Assembly: GCA_023390155.1 (NCBI GenBank)
Contig: JAEWDJ010000144.1
Coordinates: 1 to 12,689, forward strand
Length of the DNA: 12,689 nucleotides
Direction of reading: 5' to 3'
Source of the DNA: Actinomycetes bacterium
GTDB lineage: Bacteria > Actinomycetota > Actinomycetes > Actinomycetales > Microbacteriaceae
The notes under the pieces are model-generated. The model was not told the origin of the DNA and did no database searches. It saw nothing but the letters and a program-made list of their open reading frames with translations. Each line of letters opens with the position of its first letter. Position 1 is the stretch's first letter. This document shows positions 1-5,663 of this stretch, piece after piece. The position numbers and the translations under genes are program-made.

Positions 1-679
1 CATCTGGCTGCTGCTCTTCGGCCAGCTCTTCAGGTCGGTCATCGAGATCCCCGGCTTCGGCGTCGGCCAGAGCTATCTGGAGTACCTGACGCCCGGGGTC
101 GTGATGATGCTCGCCCTCTTCGGCAGCGCCTGGTCGGGCACGGTCTACATCCAGGACATGCAGCGCGGGGTGATGGATCGCCTGCTCACGTCGCCGGCGA
201 ACCGCGGCGCGATGATCGTGTCGACGCTCGTCTACCAGTCGATCCTCGCGGTCTTCCAATCGCTGATCGTGCTCGGGATCGCGTTCTGGGCGGGGGCGCG
301 CTTCGACGGCGGCGCGGGCGGCATCCTGCTGCTCCTGCTCGGGGTGGTGCTGCTCACGGCGGTGTTCTGCTCGCTGTCGAACGCGGTCGCGCTGCTCGCC
401 CGCGACCAGACAGCGCTCATCGGCATCTCGCAGCTGATCACGCTGCCGCTGATGTTCCTCAGCTCGGCGATCATGAACACCGCGCTGTCGCCCGAGTGGG
501 TGCGGAACGTCGCCGCCTACAACCCGTTCGAATGGGCGGTGATCGTCGGCCGGGAGGCGCTCAGCGCGCATCCCGATGCCGCGTCCCTCTGGGGTCACCT
601 CGGCCTGCTGGCCGGCCTCGCGGTCGTCATGGCCGCTCTCGCGACCAGCGCCTTCCGCGTCTACCAGCGCAGCGCCTGA
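1..679 (+). CDS. ABC-2 type transporter permease (5' end missing)
   Basis: The frame is open from the window edge (first full codon at 2) to TGA at 677-679, giving about 225 residues of the C-terminal part. Features typical of drug-export ABC-2 permeases (DrrB-like) are an LTPGVVMM stretch before a membrane segment, a cytoplasmic loop with RGVMDRLLTSP, and then several hydrophobic segments. The last part reads LPLMFLSSAIM...PEWVRNVAAYNPFEWAV, matching the family's conserved 'LP..FLSS...P.W....NP' end. It should be the membrane subunit of an exporter whose ATPase is probably encoded just upstream, outside the window. The substrate cannot be read from the sequence. ATG at 101 is an internal Met, not the start, because the coding frame continues upstream of it without a stop. 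The gene converges on the winged-helix gene at 800. Confidence 0.9.
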   Translation, partial: IWLLLFGQLFRSVIEIPGFGVGQSYLEYLTPGVVMMLALFGSAWSGTVYIQDMQRGVMDRLLTSPANRGAMIVSTLVYQSILAVFQSLIVLGIAFWAGARFDGGAGGILLLLLGVVLLTAVFCSLSNAVALLARDQTALIGISQLITLPLMFLSSAIMNTALSPEWVRNVAAYNPFEWAVIVGREALSAHPDAASLWGHLGLLAGLAVVMAALATSAFRVYQRSA

Positions 680-715
680 CCGTCTGGCCTCTGACCACCC
701 ACCCTGACGAGCCGT

Positions 716-776
716 CGAGTACGCGGATTCTCTGCGTACTCGGCGGTTCCGGGCCGACTTTCCGCGTACTCGGCGG
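716..776. repeat. Intergenic inverted/direct repeat cluster (CGAGTACGCGGA family)
   Basis: Three related units sit between the convergent permease and winged-helix genes. CGAGTACGCGGA at 716-727 is the perfect reverse complement of TCCGCGTACTCG at 761-772 (12-bp arms, 33-nt loop). GAGTACGC at 717-724 also pairs with GCGTACTC at 734-741 (8-bp stem, 9-nt loop). GCGTACTCGGCGG occurs twice as a direct repeat (734-746 and 764-776, 30-bp period). The left arm can therefore form either of two hairpins. The location suits a bidirectional terminator or a REP-like element. No T-tract follows on either strand, so intrinsic termination is not certain. Confidence 0.75.
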
Positions 777-799
777 GTGCGGGGGGGGGGAGGGGCGGG
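775..799 (+). other. G-run with G-quadruplex potential
   Basis: Ten consecutive G (781-790) lie between GGG (775-777), GGGG (792-795) and GGG (797-799), which fits the G3+N1-7 quadruplex pattern. On the sense strand of the winged-helix gene this is a C-tract directly after the stop codon. It is also a slippage-prone homopolymer, so its exact length may vary between strains or assemblies. Confidence 0.5.
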
Positions 800-1501
800 T
801 CAGAAGAGGTCGGGGGAGGGGGCGCTCGCGTGGCGGATGGAGACGTCGGCGTGACGGTCGAAGCGGTAGCCGACACCGCGCACGGTGCGCACGATGTCCT
901 CGTAGCGGGCGAGCTTGGCGCGCAGACGGCGAACGTGGACGTCGATCGTGCGCTCGTTCGGCACGTCCTCCTCGTCAGCGCCGCTCCACAGCGACGAGAT
1001 CAGCTCGGCGCGCTCGATGGTGCGGCCCTCGCGCAGCACGAGGTACTGCAGCAGCTCGAACTCCTTGTAGGTGAGCGCGACGGTCTGGTTGTCGAGGATG
1101 AGGCGCTTGCGCGAGATGTCGACGACGACGCCGGAGGCGGCGCGGTCCTCGTCCTCGTCGATCGCGGCCGCGTGGCGGTGCTTCGCGATCGCGGACGGGT
1201 CCTGCAGGGCGAGGCGCACGACGTCCACGTCGCGTCCGCCGGCGCCGGCCGGGGCGATGGCCACGGCGGCGTAGGTCTCGGCGGCGGGGGCCAGCTCGTT
1301 CGTGAGCGCCTTCAGCGCCTCGACGATGCGGCCCAGGTCGGTCCCGGCGGCGGCGGCCTTGGCCTCGTCGATGCCGACGTAGAGGACGAAGCCGCGGGCC
1401 TCGGTGCCGTCCGGCACGGCGCGGATCTTCGGAGCGGCGGGAGCGGCCTCGGCGGCGCGGAGGGCGGTGGGGGCGAAGGTGTCGACGGTGGCGAGAGACA
1501 T
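800..1501 (-). CDS. Receiver-less OmpR/PhoB-type winged-helix transcriptional regulator
   Basis: The 233-residue protein carries a C-terminal Trans_reg_C winged helix at about residues 124-214: LTYKEFELLQYLV, the recognition region ERTIDVHVRRLRAKL, and the wing signature VRTVRGVGYRF. These are the hallmarks of OmpR-family effector domains. The first 120 residues do not look like a phospho-acceptor receiver: I see no Asp-Asp/Asp/Lys pattern. They form an Ala-rich segment with FVLYVGIDEAK and a DVDVVRLALQD strand, perhaps a small sensory or dimerisation domain. ATG at 1501 is preceded by AAGGA about 10 nt upstream. The gene lies 234 nt downstream of a Cys/Met-rich leaderless ORF on the same strand, and no other TAnnnT hexamer exists in that gap, so leader-dependent expression is plausible (inference). 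The target genes are unknown. Confidence 0.9.
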   Translation of the reverse strand: MSLATVDTFAPTALRAAEAAPAAPKIRAVPDGTEARGFVLYVGIDEAKAAAAGTDLGRIVEALKALTNELAPAAETYAAVAIAPAGAGGRDVDVVRLALQDPSAIAKHRHAAAIDEDEDRAASGVVVDISRKRLILDNQTVALTYKEFELLQYLVLREGRTIERAELISSLWSGADEEDVPNERTIDVHVRRLRAKLARYEDIVRTVRGVGYRFDRHADVSIRHASAPSPDLF

Positions 1502-1735
1502 GGGAGGGAGGTCCTTAGATGATGTCGCGATCCCGGTGATCCACCGTCGCCGCGGGACGGTCGTCCCGAACGAGTGAGGGTGCGGAGAACGGTGCGGGGA
1601 TTCGCAGAGATTCGTGTGTTGGCCGTGTCAGAGACGGCTGATGCGCGGGAGCGTTCGTGTGGCGTTCCCGGGGAGCTCTCGCCCGATCACGAGGGGGTGG
1701 TCGGAGGGCGTTCGGCTCGGCGAAGGGTCGTCAGA
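1502..1735 (-). other. Untranslated leader between the small ORF and the winged-helix gene
   Basis: No credible gene is seen here. The 234 nt contain a single TA dinucleotide (1516-1517, beside the ribosome binding site), so no sigma-A -10 of form TAnnnT fits. One clear hairpin is present: CGGGAC (1553-1558) with GTCCCG (1563-1568), 4-nt loop, without a T-run. A weak ECF-like pattern on the minus strand, CGAAT-N18-CGTT (1588-1614), differs from the SigH/SigR-type GGAAY-N17-19-CGTT consensus at the first base. It is the only alternative promoter I can offer. Confidence 0.5.
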
Positions 1736-1840
1736 TCAGCGACACATTCGGCAACACATGACCGAGTCGCGGCCGGCCATCATCATGCCGGCATCCCCAA
1801 GGGCCTCGAAGGAGGTCAGGGTACGCGAGTTGTCAGTCAT
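1736..1840 (-). CDS. Leaderless 34-residue Cys/Met-rich small ORF, candidate leader peptide
   Basis: ATG at 1840 opens a 34-codon frame ending in TGA at 1738-1736. It begins MTDNSRTLTSFEALGDAG and continues with Met19-Met20-Met21. The last seven residues are M28-C-C-R-M-C-R34. In all it has six Met and three Cys, so 9 of 34 residues contain sulfur, which is exceptional for this genome. There is no Shine-Dalgarno sequence. A promoter with perfect TTGACA, an 18-bp spacer and TTTACT ends 6 nt before the ATG, so the mRNA should begin at or next to the start codon. The frame lies between upp and the winged-helix regulator on the same strand. Established parallel: leaderless ORFs with clustered Cys codons act as cysteine-responsive attenuators in mycobacteria. 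Applying that here is inference; a small thiol or metal-binding peptide is the alternative. I do not recognise it as a named family. Confidence 0.6.
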   Translation of the reverse strand: MTDNSRTLTSFEALGDAGMMMAGRDSVMCCRMCR

Positions 1841-1846
1841 GGTGGT

Positions 1847-1876
1847 AGTAAAGCGAACCATGACTCGCGGTGTCAA
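1847..1876 (-). promoter_or_regulatory. Sigma-A promoter for the leaderless small ORF
   Basis: On the minus strand TTGACA (1876-1871, a perfect -35) is followed by 18 bp and TTTACT (1852-1847). ATG comes 6 nt after the -10, at 1840. This is the best -35 match in the window. It starts 25 bp past the upp stop codon. Confidence 0.65.
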
Positions 1877-1900
1877 ATCATTACGGAATGTTGCGGGCGT

Positions 1901-2533
1901 TCACACAGTGCCGTAGAGGCGGTCTCCGGCGTCGCCGAGACCCGGGACGATGTAGCCGTTCTCGTTGAGGCGCTCGTCCAGCGCGCCCAGCACGATCGTC
2001 ACGTTGCGGCCCTCCGTCGCCTTCTCCAGGGCGGCGAGCCCCTCCGGGGCGGCGAGGATGCAGATCGCCGTGACGTCGACGGCGTTGCGCTGGAAGAGGA
2101 AGTCGATCGCGGCGCCGAGCGAGCCTCCGGTCGCCAGCATCGGGTCGAGCACGAAGCACTGGCGGTCGGAGAGGTCCTCCGGCAGGCGCTCGGCGTAGGT
2201 GGTCGGCTCGAGGGTCTCCTCGTTGCGGACCATGCCGAGGAAGCCGACCTCGGCGGTCGGCATGAGCTTGACCATGCCCTCCAGCATCCCGAGCCCGGCG
2301 CGCAGGATGGGGACGACGAGCGGCCGCGGCTCGCTGATCGCGACGCCGGTGGTGGTCGTGACCGGGGTCTCGATCTCCTGCGGCTCGACGCGGACCTGGC
2401 GGGTGGCCTCGTAGGCGAGGAGCGTGACGAGCTCCTCGGTGAGTGCGCGGAACACCGGGGACGGCGTGGTCTTGTCGCGGAGCACCGTCAGCTTGTGGGT
2501 GATGAGGGGGTGGTCCGCTACGTGCACTCGCAT
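1901..2533 (-). CDS. upp: Uracil phosphoribosyltransferase
   Basis: Converts uracil and PRPP to UMP in cytoplasmic pyrimidine salvage. The 210-residue product has the family's usual length and layout: the N-terminal MRVHVADHPLITHKLT, the PRPP loop DPMLATGGS (residues 130-138), and the C-terminal uracil-binding segment YIVPGLGDAGDR (194-205). A longer frame starts at 2554 (seven more residues), but the shorter start at 2533 gives the canonical N-terminus and sits 7 nt after a -10 hexamer, so I chose it. The gene is divergent from tadA. It is followed, with no obvious terminator, by the promoter of the Cys/Met-rich small ORF. Confidence 0.97.
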   Translation of the reverse strand: MRVHVADHPLITHKLTVLRDKTTPSPVFRALTEELVTLLAYEATRQVRVEPQEIETPVTTTTGVAISEPRPLVVPILRAGLGMLEGMVKLMPTAEVGFLGMVRNEETLEPTTYAERLPEDLSDRQCFVLDPMLATGGSLGAAIDFLFQRNAVDVTAICILAAPEGLAALEKATEGRNVTIVLGALDERLNENGYIVPGLGDAGDRLYGTV

Positions 2534-2568
2534 AGGCTCAAGGCTAGCCGACATCCCGCCTGGAGGAG
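2533..2568 (+). promoter_or_regulatory. tadA -10 candidate and strong ribosome binding site
   Basis: TAGGCT at 2533-2538 is a plausible -10, giving a short leader. GGAGGAG at 2562-2568 is an almost ideal Shine-Dalgarno sequence just before GTG at 2572, and it fixes that start. The -10 overlaps the first base of the divergent upp start codon. Confidence 0.5.
2541..2546 (-). promoter_or_regulatory. -10 hexamer for leaderless upp transcript
   Basis: TAGCCT on the minus strand (2546-2541) ends 7 nt before the upp ATG at 2533, and no Shine-Dalgarno sequence lies between. The hexamer is part of the palindrome GGCTAGCC (2542-2549). The -35 is weak. Confidence 0.5.
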
Positions 2569-2571
2569 CCC

Positions 2572-3039
2572 GTGTCCCTGTCCGTCCCCGCCGACTACGA
2601 GCAGTGGATGCGCCGTGCCGTCGCCGACGCCCGGCTCGCCTTCGACACGGGCGACGTCCCGGTCGCGGCGCTCGTGCTCGACGAGCGCGGGGAGGTCATC
2701 GGCAGCGGCCGCAACGAACGCGAACTGCACCACGATCCCACCGCCCACGCCGAGGTGCTGGCCCTGCGCGAGGCGGCGGCCGCTCGCGACGACTGGCACC
2801 TCGAGGGGTGCACGCTCGTGGTCACCCTCGAGCCGTGCGTGATGTGCGCGGGGGCGGTGCTGGCCGCGCGCGTCCCGACCGTGGTGTTCGGCGCGTGGGA
2901 CGAGAAGGCCGGAGCCGCGGGATCGGTCTACGACGTGCTGCGCGACCGGCGGCTCAACCACCGGGTCGAGGTGTTCGCCGGGGTGCTCGCCGAGGAGTGC
3001 GCGGAGCTGCTGCTGGACTTCTTCCGCGCGAAGCGCTGA
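2572..3039 (+). CDS. tadA: tRNA adenosine(34) deaminase
   Basis: Zinc-dependent cytidine-deaminase-fold enzyme that converts A34 to inosine in the tRNA-Arg(ACG) anticodon. The 155-residue length is normal for TadA. The zinc and catalytic residues are visible: H59-A60-E61 in DPTAHAEVLALR (His ligand and proton-shuttling Glu) and P88-C89-x-x-C92 in TLEPCVMCAGA. The C-terminal part, SVYDVLRDRRLNHRVEVFAGVLAEECAELLLDFFR (read in segments), follows the TadA pattern rather than that of guanine or cytosine deaminases. The start is GTG with GGAGGAG upstream. The gene is divergent from upp and convergent with the amidotransferase gene. A generic nucleoside deaminase is the less likely alternative. Confidence 0.93.
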   Translation: MSLSVPADYEQWMRRAVADARLAFDTGDVPVAALVLDERGEVIGSGRNERELHHDPTAHAEVLALREAAAARDDWHLEGCTLVVTLEPCVMCAGAVLAARVPTVVFGAWDEKAGAAGSVYDVLRDRRLNHRVEVFAGVLAEECAELLLDFFRAKR

Positions 3040-3050
3040 CGCGCGACCGG

Positions 3051-3069
3051 CGCTGACGTCGCGTCAGCG
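3051..3069. terminator. Candidate bidirectional hairpin between tadA and the amidotransferase
   Basis: CGCTGACG (3051-3058) and CGTCAGCG (3062-3069) form a perfect 8-bp stem with a 3-nt loop. It overlaps the amidotransferase stop codon (3064-3066) and lies 12 bp after the tadA stop. No U-tract follows on either side. Confidence 0.45.
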
Positions 3070-3768
3070 AGGCAGCGACTCCAGCCACTCCGAGAACGCG
3101 GCGCGGGAGGCCTCCTGCATCCGGGCCGAGTAGAGCTCGCGATCGCGGCGGAGCGCCTCCGGGTCGATCGCCTGCTCGTCCAACTCGTTGTACCCGTCCG
3201 TGACCCAGGTCTCGTGCATCTCGTCCGTCACCTCGGGGTGGAACTGCACCGCCAGGGCGAAGTCGCCGATCGCGAACGCCTCGTTGGAGTAGTCGCTGGA
3301 GGAGGCGAGGCGCGTCGCCCGCTCGGGCAGCTCGAAGGTGTCGCCGTGCCATTCCACGACGGGGACGCCCGTGAAGTGGCGGATCGGAGAGCCGGCCCCG
3401 GCGTCCGTCGGCTCCACGCGGCGGTAACCGATCTGCGTGGTTTCGCCCTTGTAGACGCGCTCGCCCAGTGCGCCGGCCATCAGCTGTGCCCCCAGGCACA
3501 CGCCGAGCGTGGGGCGCTCCGCGTCGATCCGCTCGCGCAGCAGCGCCTTCTCGGCCTCCAGGAAGGGGAAGCGCTCCGTCTCGTACGCCCCCATCTCGCC
3601 GCCGAGGACGACCACGAGGTCGGCCTCGGTCGGGTCCAGCGCCTCCACGTCGGCGGGCGACGTCACGTCGACGACGCGCAGCGCGTACCCGTGCTCTTCG
3701 AGGGTGGGGCCGATGTTGCCGAGGTGGATGGTGGGGTCGTGCTGCAGGATGAGCGCGGTGCGGGTCAC
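3064..3768 (-). CDS. Class I glutamine amidotransferase domain protein (GuaA-N-like)
   Basis: A 234-residue stand-alone class I glutaminase domain. The triad is visible: nucleophile C91 in GVCLGAQLMA, then H177 and E179 in VQFHPEV. The GGEMGAYE loop (56-63) corresponds to the oxyanion region. Family members hydrolyse glutamine and pass ammonia to a partner, or act on gamma-glutamyl compounds; the acceptor here is unknown. No synthetase domain is fused and none is adjacent, so it is not a complete GMP synthetase. The GTG start at 3768 overlaps the stop of the upstream CDF gene (GTGA), which implies translational coupling with that transporter. Confidence 0.88.
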   Translation of the reverse strand: MTRTALILQHDPTIHLGNIGPTLEEHGYALRVVDVTSPADVEALDPTEADLVVVLGGEMGAYETERFPFLEAEKALLRERIDAERPTLGVCLGAQLMAGALGERVYKGETTQIGYRRVEPTDAGAGSPIRHFTGVPVVEWHGDTFELPERATRLASSSDYSNEAFAIGDFALAVQFHPEVTDEMHETWVTDGYNELDEQAIDPEALRRDRELYSARMQEASRAAFSEWLESLPR

Positions 3769-4727
3769 TCCAGGCCCTTCAGGATGATCGTGTCGGTGGC
3801 GGGGTTAGTCTCGTTCGGGTCGATCCACACGTCCGGCTCGATGTAGATGACCCGGGCGGCGGGCACGGCCTCGCGGATGCGGCGTTCCACCGTGTCGATC
3901 GCGGCGGCGACGTCGGCCAGCCGCTGCTCGCCCGGCAGCGCCAGCTTGGTCGCGACCATGAGCTCGTCCGGCCCGAGGTACAGCGTCTTCATGTGGATGA
4001 TGCGCTCGACCTCGTCGCCTGCGAGCACCGCGCGCTCGATGGCGGCGACATCCGCGTCGCTCGCGCCCTCGCCGACCAGGAGGCTCTTGGTCTCGATGCC
4101 CAGGATGATCGCCACGACGATCAGCAGCAGGCCGATGAGGAGGGTGCCGATCGCGTCGAAGACGCCGTTGCCGGTGATGATCGTGAGCCCGACGCCGAGG
4201 AGGGCGAACACCAGACCGGTGAGGGCCGCCACATCCTCCAGCAGCACGACGGGCAGCTCCGGAGCCTTGGCGCGGCGCACGAACTGCGGCCACGACATGC
4301 CCTTCTTGTGCGGGCGCGACTCGTGCACGGCGGTGCGCAGCGAGAACGACTCGAGGCAGATCGCGATCACGAGCACCAGGATCGGCAGCCACCAGTTGTC
4401 GAGCGGGTGCGGGTGGGCCAGCTTCTCGAAGCCCTCGTAGAGCGAGAAGACGCCGCCGACGGAGAACAGGATGATCGACACGACGAAGGCGTAGACGTAG
4501 CGCTCCCGGCCGTAGCCGAACGGGTGCTCCTTGTCGGCCTTGCGCTTCGCCTGGCGTCCGCCGAGCAGGAGCAGCAGCTGGTTGCCCGAGTCGGCGACCG
4601 AGTGGACGCCCTCGGCGAGCATCGACGACGAGCCCGAGAAGAACCACGTGATGAACTTCGTCAGGGCGATCCCGAGGTTCGCAGCGAACGCGGCGACGAT
4701 CGCCCTGGTGCCTCCTGATGCGCTCAT
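3765..4727 (-). CDS. Cation diffusion facilitator (CDF) family metal transporter
   Basis: A 320-residue inner-membrane protein with about six hydrophobic segments and a C-terminal cytoplasmic domain, expected to export divalent metal by proton antiport. The TM2 metal motif H42-x-x-x-D46 is present in EGVHSVADSGNQ. In TM5 the motif is E164-D165 (VLLEDVAALTG) rather than the His-x-x-x-Asp of YiiP, which places the protein near the ZnT9-like branch. HPFGYGRERYVYAF (68-81) is the conserved TM2-TM3 loop. The last approximately 100 residues (SDADVAAIERAVL...VIYIEPDVWID) form the ferredoxin-like domain that binds metal and dimerises. The metal is uncertain. The ATG start lies 6 nt after a -10 hexamer shared with proC. 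The amidotransferase gene is coupled downstream. Confidence 0.92.
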   Translation of the reverse strand: MSASGGTRAIVAAFAANLGIALTKFITWFFSGSSSMLAEGVHSVADSGNQLLLLLGGRQAKRKADKEHPFGYGRERYVYAFVVSIILFSVGGVFSLYEGFEKLAHPHPLDNWWLPILVLVIAICLESFSLRTAVHESRPHKKGMSWPQFVRRAKAPELPVVLLEDVAALTGLVFALLGVGLTIITGNGVFDAIGTLLIGLLLIVVAIILGIETKSLLVGEGASDADVAAIERAVLAGDEVERIIHMKTLYLGPDELMVATKLALPGEQRLADVAAAIDTVERRIREAVPAARVIYIEPDVWIDPNETNPATDTIILKGLE

Positions 4728-4733
4728 GGACTC

Positions 4734-4743
4734 ATCCTAGGAT
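4734..4743. promoter_or_regulatory. Shared palindromic -10 for divergent CDF and proC promoters
   Basis: ATCCTAGGAT is a perfect 10-bp palindrome. On the plus strand TAGGAT (4738-4743) ends 6 nt before the proC ATG (4750). On the minus strand TAGGAT (4739-4734) ends 6 nt before the CDF ATG (4727). The two hexamers overlap by the TA step. Each -35 region falls inside the opposite coding sequence; a CTGATG for proC (4715-4720, 17-bp spacer) is the better one. AGGA in each hexamer could instead act as a Shine-Dalgarno sequence. Confidence 0.65.
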
Positions 4744-4749
4744 GGCCGC

Positions 4750-5598
4750 ATGACCGACACGCAGAACGTGACGCTGCCCACCATCGCGATGCTCGGAGCC
4801 GGCTCCATGGGCCGTGCGATCCTCTCCGGCCTGCTCGCCCCCGGCGTGTCCGTCGCCGGCGGGGTGCGCGTGACGAACCGCTCGGCCGCCCGCGCCGCCG
4901 AGCTCGCGGACACTGCGGGCGTCACCGCGTTCGCGACCGACGACGACCCCGAGGCCAACCGGCGGGCCGTCGAGGGCGCGGGCATCGTCATCGTGGCGGT
5001 CAAGCCCGCGATGGTGCCCGACCTGCTCCGCGAGATCGCCCCCTCCCTCACCCCCGGCGCTGTGGTCGTGAGCGTGGCCGCGGGCGTGACCATCGCGACC
5101 TTCGAGTCGCTGCTGCCGGACTCGGTCTCCGTCGTCCGCTCGATGCCGAACACGCCCGCCGTCGTCGGCAAGGCGGTGACCGGCATCAGCGCCGGCACGC
5201 GCACCGAGCCGGAGGACCTCGCCCTCGTGCGCAGCCTCTTCGAGACGGTCGGCCAGGTCGTCGAGGTGCCCGAGTCGCAGCTCGACGCCCTCAGCACGAT
5301 CTCCGGCTCGGGCCCGGCCTACGTCTTCCTCCTCATCGAGGCCCTGACCGACGCGGCCGTCGCCAAGGGCTTCACGCCGGAGCAGGCGGCCATCCTCGTG
5401 AACGGCACCTTCCTCGGCGCGTCCGAGCTGCTCGCCGCCTCCGACGACGGCCCCGCCGAGCTCCGCCGCCGCGTCACCAGCCCCAAGGGCACCACCGAGC
5501 GCGCCATCGCCGTCCTCCAGGAGGCCGACCTGGTGACCCTCTTTACCCGCGCCACCGACGCCGCCCTCGCCCGCGCCCGCGAACTCGCCGCCGGCTAG
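4750..5598 (+). CDS. proC: Pyrroline-5-carboxylate reductase
   Basis: Catalyses the last step of proline synthesis, NAD(P)H-dependent reduction of 1-pyrroline-5-carboxylate. The 282 residues hold an N-terminal Rossmann fold with LGAGSMG (15-21) and the VKP turn (84-86), then MPNTP (132-136). The C-terminal helical dimerisation domain has SGSGPAYVF (185-193) and the P5CR signature VTSPKGTTE (242-250). All key segments are intact. ATG at 4750 gives seven to ten residues before the first beta strand and fits the TAGGAT-N6-ATG promoter. The stop codon directly abuts the first 65-bp palindromic element. Confidence 0.97.
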   Translation: MTDTQNVTLPTIAMLGAGSMGRAILSGLLAPGVSVAGGVRVTNRSAARAAELADTAGVTAFATDDDPEANRRAVEGAGIVIVAVKPAMVPDLLREIAPSLTPGAVVVSVAAGVTIATFESLLPDSVSVVRSMPNTPAVVGKAVTGISAGTRTEPEDLALVRSLFETVGQVVEVPESQLDALSTISGSGPAYVFLLIEALTDAAVAKGFTPEQAAILVNGTFLGASELLAASDDGPAELRRRVTSPKGTTERAIAVLQEADLVTLFTRATDAALARARELAAG

Positions 5599-5663
5599 CC
5601 ATCGCTTCCTCACTTCTTCCGGCGACGCGCCGCCCGGGAGCGGAACTAGTGAGGAATCGATCG
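5599..5663. repeat. 65-bp palindromic element, copy 1
   Basis: A 23-nt left arm (5599-5621, beginning CCATCGCTTCCTCACTT) and a 23-nt right arm (5641-5663) are inverted repeats matching at 19 of 23 positions, around a 19-nt GC-rich loop. The left arm is identical to that of copy 2 at 6607. The element begins at the base after the proC stop codon. Its right arm contains the stop and last five codons of the DUF559 gene. It probably also forms a hairpin terminator between these convergent genes. Confidence 0.85.

Noticed and set aside
1574..2842. 422-codon plus-strand frame across the small ORF, upp and tadA
   Set aside because: It is antisense to upp, out of frame with tadA, and has low-complexity composition with no recognisable domain.
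4732..5613. 293-codon minus-strand frame opposite proC
   Set aside because: Gly/Asp/Arg-rich shadow of proC, whose own motifs are all intact.
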